Origin: Bradyrhizobium yuanmingense | GTDB lineage: Bacteria > Pseudomonadota > Alphaproteobacteria > Rhizobiales > Xanthobacteraceae | Assembly (NCBI RefSeq): GCF_900094575.1 | Contig: NZ_FMAE01000010.1 | Coordinates: 124,001 to 188,000 of the forward strand | DNA length: 64,000 nt | Direction: 5' to 3' | Shown: positions 44,920 through 52,915 of the stretch, piece after piece | Position numbering within the stretch: position 1 is the stretch's first letter | Layout of the letters: every line of letters starts with the position of its first letter | The notes under the pieces: model-generated | What the model was told of the DNA's origin: nothing | What the model saw: only the letters and a program-made list of their open reading frames with translations | Database searches by the model: none | Translations under genes and position numbers: made by a program

Positions 44920-45480
44920 TCAATGTTGCTCCGGCCGCGGCTCCGGCTGCGCCTCTTCCGTCGGCAGCTTCGCGCCCTCCCAGCCGTCGGTGCCGTCAGG
45001 ATACCAGGCGATGTTGGCATAGCCGTAAGCGAGTGCACGCTTCGCCGCGTTCCAGGACATCCAGCAATCGGCGAGGCAATAGATCACCAGCAGCGCGGCC
45101 TTGTCGCCGCGTGAGGCGCGCGCGAGGCCACGCTGAAGATAATCGTCCATGGCGGGCGGCAAGTTGCCGTAGCCGGTGTCCGGCAGCCAGAAGCTGCCCG
45201 GAATGTTCCTGCGCGGCGCGTCACGCCACACCGTGCTCACAGGAAGGTTCTTTGGTTTCGGCGCGCGCGGCATCACGTCAACGAAGGTGCCGCTGTTCGC
45301 ACGCCAGATCGCCTCCGCCTCGCCGGTCGTGAGCACGCGCGCGCCAGCGAGCGTCGCCGGCACCGGCGCGCGATAATTGTCGGTACGATATCCCTCGGGC
45401 TCGAACGGCTCCTGCTGCTGCGCCGACGCCGGGGCCACGAGCAAGGCAACGACGAACGCAGCGGCAAGCGGCCGGCTCAT
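44920..45480 (-). CDS. PQQ-catabolism-associated CXXCW-type protein (rhodanese-like)
   Basis: A 186-residue periplasmic protein. The signal peptide ends near 'APASAQQ'. A rhodanese-like fold follows, with the key stretch Cys135-Leu-Ala-Asp-Cys139-Trp140 in 'IYCLADCWMSWNAAKRALAY', the hallmark of the family that accompanies quinoprotein dehydrogenases. It may carry or transfer a sulfur or redox group in the periplasm. The start overlaps the stop of the MoxJ-like gene (ATGA), giving a two-gene operon. Confidence 0.85.
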   Translation of the reverse strand: MSRPLAAAFVVALLVAPASAQQQEPFEPEGYRTDNYRAPVPATLAGARVLTTGEAEAIWRANSGTFVDVMPRAPKPKNLPVSTVWRDAPRRNIPGSFWLPDTGYGNLPPAMDDYLQRGLARASRGDKAALLVIYCLADCWMSWNAAKRALAYGYANIAWYPDGTDGWEGAKLPTEEAQPEPRPEQH

Positions 45481-46361
45481 GGCGCCTTCTTGGCCGTCTC
45501 CGCGCCGAGCGGCCGGTTGTTCTCGTCCAGCAGCGGCACGCCGAAATCGAGCAGGATCTTGTTGATCTCGCCCTGGTTCTCCTGGATCACCCGGTTGAGC
45601 TGCCGCTTCCAGTTCTGGTCGGCGGGTCGCACGCCCATGCCGATGCGATAGACCAGCTTGGACCCGGTGGTCTCCTTGACCAGCGGCATGACGTGCAGCG
45701 AGGGGCCGGCTTTCTTCGCATAATAGCCGGCCATGGGTCCCCAGAGCACGCCGGCGTCGATCTTGCCGGCAGCGAGGTCGTCGATCATCGCCTGCGCGGA
45801 ATTGTCGAAGCGCGTGTCGATCATCAGCTGATAGGGCTTTGCATCGCCCATCAGGCCTGCCAACGCCATATTGGTCGCCGGCGGCGTGCCGGCGACGATG
45901 CCGATATGCTTACCTTTCAGGCGTGCGTCCTGCAGCGTGTCGACGTCCTCGAGCCCGCTGCCAGTCTTCGCAACCAGTGCATAGGTCGTGCGGTAGTAGG
46001 GATTGGTGCCCTGCACGAGGTCGTCGCCCTGCGGGTAGCCCATGATGACGTCGCAGCGATGCGCACCCAGCGTCATGCGCACGAAGCCGGCGGCCTGCGG
46101 GAAGAACACGTAGTCCAGCTTCTTCTGCAGCTTGTCCGCCAGAAACTCGGCGAGCTTGTTCTCGAAGCCCTCGCCCTTCTCGTTCGAGAACGGCAGGTTG
46201 CGCGGGTCGGCGCAGACGCGCAGCACCTTCGGGTCGACCAGCTCGAATGAGAGATCTCCGGTCTCGTTGGTCTGCGCGATGGCGAGATCGCCATAGGCAC
46301 ACGATGCGATCACGATCCAGAGTAAAAAGCACCAGCGACGATGTCGTCCGGCCTGCGTCAT
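45477..46361 (-). CDS. Quinoprotein dehydrogenase-associated binding protein (MoxJ/XoxJ-like)
   Basis: A 294-residue periplasmic protein of the MoxJ-related solute-binding family. The signal peptide is followed by 'KVLRVCADPRNLPFSNEKGE' and 'KLDYVFFPQAAGFVRMTLGA'. In methylotrophs XoxJ/MxaJ proteins bind or activate the PQQ dehydrogenase rather than transport a solute. A GAGGAGGAAG ribosome site supports the ATG at 46361 over a longer start. A second protein of this general type is encoded at 57531. Confidence 0.85.
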   Translation of the reverse strand: MTQAGRHRRWCFLLWIVIASCAYGDLAIAQTNETGDLSFELVDPKVLRVCADPRNLPFSNEKGEGFENKLAEFLADKLQKKLDYVFFPQAAGFVRMTLGAHRCDVIMGYPQGDDLVQGTNPYYRTTYALVAKTGSGLEDVDTLQDARLKGKHIGIVAGTPPATNMALAGLMGDAKPYQLMIDTRFDNSAQAMIDDLAAGKIDAGVLWGPMAGYYAKKAGPSLHVMPLVKETTGSKLVYRIGMGVRPADQNWKRQLNRVIQENQGEINKILLDFGVPLLDENNRPLGAETAKKAP

Positions 46362-46487
46362 CGCGCTTCCTCCTCGTTTTGTTTGAATGTTATCCATGCA
46401 ACGCATGACGCGCCACGTGTGCCAACTTTTGCCGGCTTTGCTTTGTTGCAGTGCAATGAGGCCAATCCTTTGAACTGAGGCGGAAAA

Positions 46488-47411
46488 GTGTCTCGCATCG
46501 CTCTCGTGATCGCAGCCTTGTCCCTGGTAGCAGCCACGCTAGCACGCGCCGGGGCGGCCGAATTGCCTGTGAGCGAAGTCGCGCCGGGAATCTTCGTACA
46601 CTCCGGGGCCATCGCGCTGATGAGCCGCGAGAACGAAGGCGGCATCGCCAATGTCGGCTTCATCATCGGAGGTGACGCGGTGGCCGTGATCGACACTGGC
46701 GGCAGCCTGCGCGAAGGCGAGGCGCTGCTGGCGGCGGTACGAGCGCGCACGCAAAAGCCGATCCGCTATGTCATCAACACCCATGGCCATCCCGACCATG
46801 TCTTCGGCAATGCTGCCTTCATGGGGGAGGGAACCAGCTTCGTCGGCCACAGCAAGCTGCCGCAGGCGCTGGCGAGCCGCGGGCCCTTCTATCTCGACAA
46901 TTTTAGGCGCCTCATGGGCCCCGAGCTGATCGATCCCGTGAAGATCGTACCGCCGACCCTGCTCGTAACGGACACGCTCACGCTCGATCTGGGCTCGCGC
47001 CGCTTGACCTTGCGCGCTTGGCCGGCCGGGCACAGCGACAACGATCTGACCGTGTTCGACGAGAGCACCAACACCCTGCTTGCCGGCGATCTCGTCTTTC
47101 TCGGCCACATTCCGGTGATGGACGGCAGCATTCGCGGCTGGCTCGCCACGCTGAAAGAGTTGGAGACGATCCCGGCGCTGCGCGTTGTTCCCGGTCACGG
47201 TCCTGTGAGCGACTGGCCAGCGGCGCTGAGCGATCAACGACGTTACCTGTCAACGCTGCTGTCCGACGTCCGCGCCCTGAACAAGAGGGGCGCGCCGATC
47301 CGCGCCGCTGCGGACAAGGCGGCGGCGGACGAGCGGCCGCACTGGCAGCTGTTCGAGGACTACAACGCCCGCAACGCAACTGCAGCATTTTCGGAAATTG
47401 AATGGGAATAG
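46488..47411 (+). CDS. Quinoprotein relay zinc metallohydrolase (SoxH-like)
   Basis: A 307-residue exported metallo-beta-lactamase-fold protein. A signal peptide is followed by 'IDTGGSLREGEALLAAVRAR' and the metal motif His99-Gly-His101-Pro-Asp103-His104. Further metal ligands lie in 'WPAGHSDNDLTVFDES' and 'LRVVPGHGPVSDWP'. It is of the SoxH-related kind found beside PQQ dehydrogenases and SoxYZ-like carriers. The start is a GTG. It is divergent from the MoxJ-like gene and co-directional with the carrier gene 48 bases downstream. Substrate unknown, possibly a carrier-bound adduct. Confidence 0.85.
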   Translation: MSRIALVIAALSLVAATLARAGAAELPVSEVAPGIFVHSGAIALMSRENEGGIANVGFIIGGDAVAVIDTGGSLREGEALLAAVRARTQKPIRYVINTHGHPDHVFGNAAFMGEGTSFVGHSKLPQALASRGPFYLDNFRRLMGPELIDPVKIVPPTLLVTDTLTLDLGSRRLTLRAWPAGHSDNDLTVFDESTNTLLAGDLVFLGHIPVMDGSIRGWLATLKELETIPALRVVPGHGPVSDWPAALSDQRRYLSTLLSDVRALNKRGAPIRAAADKAAADERPHWQLFEDYNARNATAAFSEIEWE

Positions 47412-47459
47412 CGGGCGCGCTACGCTGGCAGAAGATCAGCTTCACCTAAACCGAGGAGC

Positions 47460-48284
47460 ATGACCATGACGGCATGCACACGCCGCCTACCCCTGATTGC
47501 CCTGCTCCTCGGCATCGCCTTTGCCGTGCCGGCGCAGGCGGACGAGGCCTCCGATCCCTGGCCGGGCCTGGTGCAGGACATCTTCAGCAACCGGCCGATG
47601 AACGACGGCGCCGAGGTCATCGGCATCGAGATGCCCTATCGCGCCGAGGATCCCGCCATCGTGCCGGTGACGCTGCGCAGCAAGCTGTCGCCCGGCGACA
47701 GCAGACGCATCCGTTCGATCACGCTGGTGATCGACCGCAATCCCGCGCCGATGGCCGCGAAGTTCGAACTCGGCCCGGACGCCAATGTCACGGAAATCTC
47801 GACCCGTGTGCGCGTCAACAACTACACCGACGTGCACGCGGTCGCCGAGCTCAGCGACGGCCAGCTCTACGTCTCGAAAGTCTATGTGAAGGCCTCTGGC
47901 GGCTGCTCGGCGCCGGCTGCAAAGAACGTGGAGGAAGCCAAGAACCGGCTCGGCCAGATGCGCTACCGGCAATTCGCCCGTGAAGAAGGTCCGGCAAGCC
48001 GGTTGCGCGAAGCGCAGATCATGATCGGCCATCCTAACAATTCCGGCCTGCAGATGGACCAGGTCACGCAGCTCTATATCCCCGCCTTCTTCATCAACCA
48101 GCTCAGATTGACGCAGGACGATAGCCCCGTGCTGTCGATGGAAGGCGGCATCTCGATCTCGGAAGATCCCAACCTGCGCTTCACCTATCTCTCCAACGGC
48201 GCCAAGCGCTTCCGCGCCGAGGCCCGGGATACGGACGGGCACGTGTTCCGCAACGAATGGGACATGGAGAAGCCGGGGACGTGA
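47460..48284 (+). CDS. Quinoprotein-associated fused SoxY-SoxZ-like carrier
   Basis: A 274-residue exported protein. After the signal peptide (cleavage near 'VPAQADEA'), residues about 35-150 resemble SoxY and end in the carrier motif 'KASGGCSAP' with Cys149. Residues about 175-274 resemble SoxZ ('EAQIMIGHPNNSGLQMDQVT'). In sulfur oxidation the SoxY cysteine arm carries the substrate from enzyme to enzyme. Here no other Sox enzyme is present, but a SoxH-like hydrolase is adjacent, so a different, still undefined cargo is probable. Confidence 0.85.
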   Translation: MTMTACTRRLPLIALLLGIAFAVPAQADEASDPWPGLVQDIFSNRPMNDGAEVIGIEMPYRAEDPAIVPVTLRSKLSPGDSRRIRSITLVIDRNPAPMAAKFELGPDANVTEISTRVRVNNYTDVHAVAELSDGQLYVSKVYVKASGGCSAPAAKNVEEAKNRLGQMRYRQFAREEGPASRLREAQIMIGHPNNSGLQMDQVTQLYIPAFFINQLRLTQDDSPVLSMEGGISISEDPNLRFTYLSNGAKRFRAEARDTDGHVFRNEWDMEKPGT

Positions 48285-48297
48285 GCGAGGGGCACCA

Positions 48298-48463
48298 CCC
48301 TCCCCTGGAGGGGGAGGGTCGGCTCACATTGAGCGCAGCGAAATGTGAGACGGGGTGGGGTGACGGTCTCTCCGCATCCGACACTGCCCGAGTGGAGAGA
48401 TCACCCCACCCCGCTCGCGCTGCGCGCGATCGACCCTCCCCCTCCAGGGGAGGGTGAGACACC
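48298..48463. repeat. Palindromic intergenic repeat (CTCCCCTGGAGGGGGAGGGT family, copy 4)
   Basis: CACCCTCCCCTGGAGGGGGA on the left pairs with TCCCCCTCCAGGGGAGGGTG on the right. Inner segments GGGGTGGGGTGA and TCACCCCACCCC pair as well. It forms a long nested stem between two convergent genes and may terminate both. Confidence 0.8.
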
Positions 48464-48473
48464 GCGGCACAAT

Positions 48474-48833
48474 TCAGAAACACCTCACCTCGGCTTCCGC
48501 CTGCGCGCGCCTTAAGTCGTTCACCGCCGAATTGGCCTGCTCCGAGGTGCGAAACTGCACGCCGAGATTACTGCGCACCTGCGACATGCTGAGCGCGGTC
48601 TCGGCGGTAACATAACGCTCGTAGGGCACGATCGAGGCGACCACGTCGATCGAGCAGGAACATTGCTCGATCGCGGAGCGTGTCTCGCCATTGGCCTTCA
48701 TGCAGCCATAGACATATTCCGCGCGCGCCGCGGTGGGATAATCATTGGCCTCTTCGGCCCCCGCCACGCATGCGCTCGCAGCAAGCGCCGTCAATGCGGC
48801 GACAATCGGTCGTAGCCGTCCGGTCAGATTCAT
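48474..48833 (-). CDS. Small exported cysteine-containing protein
   Basis: A 119-residue protein with a signal peptide ('IVAALTALAASACVAGAEE'). The mature part carries 'EYVYGCMKANGETRSAIEQC' directly followed by 'SCSIDVVASIVPYERYVTA', so three cysteines lie close together and a fourth is next to the C-terminus. I have no family name. Its position in the quinoprotein accessory region suggests a redox or carrier partner in the periplasm, but this is inference. Confidence 0.65.
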   Translation of the reverse strand: MNLTGRLRPIVAALTALAASACVAGAEEANDYPTAARAEYVYGCMKANGETRSAIEQCSCSIDVVASIVPYERYVTAETALSMSQVRSNLGVQFRTSEQANSAVNDLRRAQAEAEVRCF

Positions 48834-48920
48834 GCGCGTCCTCCCGCTGGTTGCGACCAAGGCTATGCTATGCGTATTGTGCTGAAAAGCACTCTGTCAG
48901 AGGAAACGGCTCACAAGGTG

Positions 48921-49895
48921 ATGACAGTTTTGGCGCGAATATGGGCGCTCGCAACGGTCCTGGCGCTCGCCGCACCGGCCGGTGCCGCGGACACGATCCG
49001 CCTTGCGGTGCAGAAGACCGGAACATTCTCGTGGGAGCTGGCCGCGATCCGCAGCGCCGGCCTCGACAAGGAGGCCGGCCTGGCGCTGGAGGTCACCGAG
49101 CTGGCGAGCACCGAGGCCGGCAAGATCGCGATGCGCGCCGGCAGCGCCGACATCATCCTGTCGGACTGGCTTTGGGTGTCACGCGAGCGCACGCTCGGTG
49201 CCAAGCTCACCTTCTATCCCTATTCCAGCGCGCTCGGCGCCGTGATGGTGCCGGCCTCATCGCCGATCAAGAGTCTCGCCGACCTCAAGGGCCGCAAGCT
49301 CGCGGTCGCCGGCGGGGCGATCGACAAGAGCTGGCTGCTGCTGCAGGCGCGGATGAAGCAGGACGGCATCGACCTGAAGTCGGACGCAACCATCGTCTAC
49401 GGCGCCCCGCCCCTGATCGCCGCCAAGGCGCTGGACGGCGAGATGGATGCGAGCCTCAACTTCTGGAATTTCTGCGCACAGCTCGAGGCCAAGGGTTTCA
49501 GGCGCCTGACCGGCATCGAGGACATCTTGCCGAAGCTGGGCGCCAAAGGCGCGGTCGCCGCGGTCGGCTATGTCTTCGACGAGAGCTGGGCCGCGAGCCA
49601 TAAGGAGGCCGTCGCGCGCTTCATTGCGATGACCCGCAAGGCCAAGGAGCTGTTGGTGACCTCGGATGCGGCCTGGGACAAGGTCGCGCCGCTCACCGGC
49701 ACGACCGATCCTGCCCTGCTCAAGACTTACCGCGACCGCTACCGCGACGGCATTCCGCGCCGGAGCATCGATGACGAGGAAAAGGACGCGCGCGTGCTCT
49801 ACCGCGTGCTGGCCGAGATCGGCGGCCGCGATCTCGTCGGCCCCGCAGCCGAGCTGGACCCCGGTACCTTCTATCACGCAGTCCCCGGAGACTGA
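48921..49895 (+). CDS. NitT/TauT-type ABC transporter substrate-binding protein
   Basis: A 324-residue protein. A signal peptide ('WALATVLALAAPAGAA') is followed by 'TIRLAVQKTGTFSWELAAIR' and 'SADIILSDWLWVSRERTLGA', the NMT1/SsuA-like fold. The start at 48921 has AAGGTG just before it; an upstream ATG at 48870 adds residues without signal character. It heads a three-gene importer set. Substrates of this class are sulfonates, nitrate or thiamine precursors. Here the cargo is unknown, and the quinoprotein neighbourhood suggests a C1-linked role. Confidence 0.8.
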   Translation: MTVLARIWALATVLALAAPAGAADTIRLAVQKTGTFSWELAAIRSAGLDKEAGLALEVTELASTEAGKIAMRAGSADIILSDWLWVSRERTLGAKLTFYPYSSALGAVMVPASSPIKSLADLKGRKLAVAGGAIDKSWLLLQARMKQDGIDLKSDATIVYGAPPLIAAKALDGEMDASLNFWNFCAQLEAKGFRRLTGIEDILPKLGAKGAVAAVGYVFDESWAASHKEAVARFIAMTRKAKELLVTSDAAWDKVAPLTGTTDPALLKTYRDRYRDGIPRRSIDDEEKDARVLYRVLAEIGGRDLVGPAAELDPGTFYHAVPGD

Positions 49896-49896
49896 G

Positions 49897-50634
49897 GTGC
49901 TGCGCCTGCTGTCGTTCGTCCTGTTCCTTGCGATCTGGTGGATTGCCGCGCTCCTCGTCGGAGGCGCAAAGCTGCCCTCCCCGCCGGCGGTGCTTCAGGT
50001 GATGATCGCGGAAGCATCAAGCGGCGCGCTGTTCCTGCATCTCGGCGCCACGCTGGCGCGCGTCGCGCTCGCCTTCACCCTCGCGATGTCGCTCGGCAGC
50101 GCGATCGGCTACCTCATGGGCCGGGTCAAGCTCGCCGACCGGCTCGGCGATCCCTGGCTCATCCTGCTGCTTAACCTGCCCGCATTGGTCGTGATCGTGC
50201 TGGCCTATATCTGGGCTGGCCTCACCGAGGCCGCCGCGATCGCGGCGATCGCCATCAACAAGCTGCCGACCGCGATCGTCACCTTGCGCGAGGGCACGCG
50301 CGCACTCGACCGCTCGCTCGACGAGATGGCGAGCGTGTTCGCGATGCCGCGCTGGCGGGCCTTCCGCCACGTCGTGCTGCCACAGCTGGCGCCCTATATT
50401 GCGGCCTCGGCCCGCTCCGGCCTGTCGCTGGTGTGGAAGATCGTGCTGGTCGCCGAGCTGCTGGGGCGACCGAACGGCGTCGGCTTCGAGATCGGCGTCG
50501 CCTTTCAGCTGTTCGACACGCCGCGGCTGCTGGCCTATTCCCTGACCTTCGCCGCCGTCGTGCTCGTCATCGAAACCTTGCTGGTGCAGCCGTTCGAAGC
50601 CCGCGCAAACAGGTGGCGGCCCCGTGCGGCTTGA
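49897..50634 (+). CDS. ABC transporter permease (NitT/TauT type)
   Basis: A 245-residue membrane protein with about six helices. The inner-membrane component signature is visible as 'DEMASVFAMPRWRAFRHVVL' followed by 'PQLAPYIAASARSGLSLVWK'. It begins at GTG two bases after the stop of the binding-protein gene. The longer open frame before it only re-reads that gene. It overlaps the ATPase gene by 11 bases. Confidence 0.85.
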   Translation: MLRLLSFVLFLAIWWIAALLVGGAKLPSPPAVLQVMIAEASSGALFLHLGATLARVALAFTLAMSLGSAIGYLMGRVKLADRLGDPWLILLLNLPALVVIVLAYIWAGLTEAAAIAAIAINKLPTAIVTLREGTRALDRSLDEMASVFAMPRWRAFRHVVLPQLAPYIAASARSGLSLVWKIVLVAELLGRPNGVGFEIGVAFQLFDTPRLLAYSLTFAAVVLVIETLLVQPFEARANRWRPRAA

Positions 50635-51352
50635 GGTCGATATCACGGGCAAGACTTTCAGGAGTGCGGCGGGCGGAACGCACGAGGTGCTGGCGCCCGT
50701 CAAGTTCGCGCTGCAATCCGGCGAGGTCGGCGTGCTGATCGGCCCCTCCGGCTGCGGCAAGAGCACGATGCTGCGTATCATCCTGGGACTGGACCACGAC
50801 TTTGCAGGCCATATCGCGCGGCCGCCGGAGGCGCGGATCGGCATGGTGTTCCAGGAGCCGCGCCTGCTGCCGTGGCGTTCGGTCGAGCAGAATGTACGGC
50901 TGGCTGCGCCCGATGTCGCTGATGCCAAGCTCGCCGAGCTCTTCAGGATTTTGGAGCTGGAAGCGCATCGCGACCACTATCCCGGCGAGCTCTCGCTGGG
51001 TTTGGCCCGGCGCGTGGCGCTCGCCCGCGCCTTTGCCGTCGAGCCGGATATTCTGGTGCTCGACGAACCGCTGGCATCGCTCGATGACGCTCTCGCCGGA
51101 CGCTTGCGCGATGAGATTGCAACGCTCGTCGCGAGCCGGCCGGTGATGACGCTTTTGGTGACACACAGCCTGGACGATGCAGTGCGCCTGGGCGACCGGC
51201 TGTTCTTCTTGTCGCCGCGACCAGCGCGGATCGTGGCCGAGATGCCTATCGGCATCCCGCGCGCCACACGCGGCGAAGCCGAGATTGCGGCGATCAAGGC
51301 CAGCCTCGCGCAACGAACTCAAGGCGACCGCACCGAGCGAGATGCCTCGTAG
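50624..51352 (+). CDS. ABC transporter ATP-binding protein (NitT/TauT type)
   Basis: A 242-residue ATPase starting at GTG within the permease gene. Walker A is 'GPSGCGKSTMLRII', the Q-loop is 'MVFQEPRLLPWRSV' and Walker B is 'ILVLDEPLASLDD'. The signature segment reads 'LSLGLARRVALARAF' instead of LSGGxxQR, a variant seen in some members of this family. The last gene of the importer operon. Confidence 0.87.
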   Translation: MRLEVDITGKTFRSAAGGTHEVLAPVKFALQSGEVGVLIGPSGCGKSTMLRIILGLDHDFAGHIARPPEARIGMVFQEPRLLPWRSVEQNVRLAAPDVADAKLAELFRILELEAHRDHYPGELSLGLARRVALARAFAVEPDILVLDEPLASLDDALAGRLRDEIATLVASRPVMTLLVTHSLDDAVRLGDRLFFLSPRPARIVAEMPIGIPRATRGEAEIAAIKASLAQRTQGDRTERDAS

Positions 51353-51398
51353 CCGGTCGCCTGGCGGACGTGCTATATTCAGGCCGGCGACGGAGCTG

Positions 51399-52211
51399 AT
51401 GATGACACGGACAGTCGCCTTCGCAACGCGTGGTCTTGCAGCGCTCAGCCTCGCACTCGTTGCGATGCCGGCGGGCGCGCAGGACATGATGCGTGGCGTC
51501 GACCTCACCTCCCCCGCGATGGTCTCGGCCGAAATGACGAGGCCGGAGGTCGAGGCCATGTTGGCCAAAGCGAGCCCAAAGCAGCCTGCCGATTTCACCG
51601 GCAAACGCTTGTCCGGTCTCGATCTCTCGGGGCTGGACCTGTCCAATACGGTTCTCCGCGCCGCCCGGCTCAACAAGACGATACTTCGAGAGGCCAGGCT
51701 GGACGGTGCGATCCTCGATCAGGCGTGGCTGCTGGATGCGGATCTTACCGGCGCAAGCCTGAAGGGCGCCAATCTGTTCGCCTCGCAAATGGCCCGCGCG
51801 CGTCTCGACGGTGCGAACCTGTCAGGAGCGCGGATCGCTGCCGACCTCACCGGCGCAAGCCTGGTCGGCGCCTCGATCGCGGACGCGAATCTTGGCGCCG
51901 ATATGCGCAACCAGTCGATGGGGCTGATGCGCGCGGTGCTGAGATCCGCCAAGCTGGAACGGCTGAACGCGCGCAACGCCGATTTGTCGCGCGTCGACCT
52001 CGAATTCGCAGTCCTCAGGGACGCCGATCTGAGCGGCGCATCACTGAAAAACGCCCAACTCGGCGGAGCCGATCTGACCGGCGCCATCGTCATCGACGCC
52101 GATTTCGACGGCGCCGATCTCGTCTCGGCGAAGCTGATCGCACCGAACGGCCTTGACCGCGCCAAGAATTTCGACAAGGCAAAGAACCGCGAGCGCCTGA
52201 TCAGGGAATAA
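51399..52211 (+). CDS. Exported pentapeptide-repeat protein
   Basis: A 270-residue protein. The signal peptide ends near 'MPAGAQDMM'. From about residue 65 the sequence follows the A(D/N)Lxx pattern, e.g. 'LSGLDLSGLDLSNTVLRAAR', 'DADLTGASLKGANLFASQM' and 'LSGASLKNAQLGGADLTGAI'. It therefore forms a right-handed quadrilateral beta helix. Function is unknown. The tail 'GLDRAKNFDKAKNRERLIRE' is charged. It follows the ABC operon by 46 bases and has its own ribosome site. Confidence 0.85.
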   Translation: MMTRTVAFATRGLAALSLALVAMPAGAQDMMRGVDLTSPAMVSAEMTRPEVEAMLAKASPKQPADFTGKRLSGLDLSGLDLSNTVLRAARLNKTILREARLDGAILDQAWLLDADLTGASLKGANLFASQMARARLDGANLSGARIAADLTGASLVGASIADANLGADMRNQSMGLMRAVLRSAKLERLNARNADLSRVDLEFAVLRDADLSGASLKNAQLGGADLTGAIVIDADFDGADLVSAKLIAPNGLDRAKNFDKAKNRERLIRE

Positions 52212-52236
52212 CGGCGCCCTTTGGGAGGACTGGCTG

Positions 52237-52584
52237 ATGCGTGGGGTTCTTGCTTTGACCGCGTTGTTGACGCTTGCCGGCGAAGCCGCCGCGCAGACCA
52301 AGGGCAAGGGCATAAGGCTTTGGAATCTCACGACGGAGACGATCTCCGGCTTCCAGCTCGCACCCGCAGGCAAGACCGACTGGGGTCCGAACCAGTGCTT
52401 GAATGACAAGGACAAGGAGGTCGACCACGACGAGCGGCTGCGCATCACCGGCGTCGAACCCGGCCGCTACGATGCCAAGGTCAGTTACCCCAATGCGCGG
52501 CAGTGCATCGTCCGCGATATCGAGATCAAGCCGGATGCAGTGTTCTCGATTGCGGACAAGGATCTGAAGGACTGCACCAAGTAA
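52237..52584 (+). CDS. Small exported protein, unknown
   Basis: A 115-residue protein. A signal peptide ('MRGVLALTALLTLAGEAAAQ') precedes a compact domain with 'IRLWNLTTETISGFQLAPAG' and 'GVEPGRYDAKVSYPNARQCI'. Three cysteines are present in the mature form. I recognise no named family. It follows the pentapeptide protein by 25 bases and probably shares its transcript. Confidence 0.65.
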   Translation: MRGVLALTALLTLAGEAAAQTKGKGIRLWNLTTETISGFQLAPAGKTDWGPNQCLNDKDKEVDHDERLRITGVEPGRYDAKVSYPNARQCIVRDIEIKPDAVFSIADKDLKDCTK

Positions 52585-52606
52585 CGTTCGAATGGTTTCT
52601 TGCAGC

Positions 52607-52816
52607 TCACGCCTTGTCGTTCGGGTGCGGATATTCGCAGCGCCACCGCACCGCCTGCCATTTCGGATGCTCGCCGACCCATTGCGCGATATAGGGCGGC
52701 GCGGCCATCACGCATTGGCGGGGCGATCCCGTGTAGTTGAACATCAGATGCCGCTCTTCGCAGGTCGCAGGCGAGAGCACCGCGCACACAGTCACCACCA
52801 GGTCAATCGGGTTCAT
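52607..52816 (-). CDS. Small conserved-type protein, unknown
   Basis: A 69-residue protein starting 'MNPIDLVVTVCAVLSPATCE' with four cysteines and the tail 'HPKWQAVRWRCEYPHPNDKA'. The first part is hydrophobic and may be a signal peptide or anchor. Proteins of this shape are common as single genes in Bradyrhizobium. Convergent with the previous gene, 22 bases apart. Confidence 0.6.
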   Translation of the reverse strand: MNPIDLVVTVCAVLSPATCEERHLMFNYTGSPRQCVMAAPPYIAQWVGEHPKWQAVRWRCEYPHPNDKA

Positions 52817-52915
52817 GCCGGGATCCTCTCGCAAAGCGCTGGATGTTAGCACGTGGAGCTACGCTCCGAGGAGGGGGAAGTTTCAAGCGCCCGCGAGGAT
52901 ATGGAACTGCCGGGG

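Noticed and set aside
47460..48284. Genuine sulfur-oxidation (Sox) operon
   Set aside because: Only a fused SoxYZ-like carrier and a SoxH-like hydrolase occur; catalytic Sox enzymes are absent and the neighbours are quinoprotein genes.
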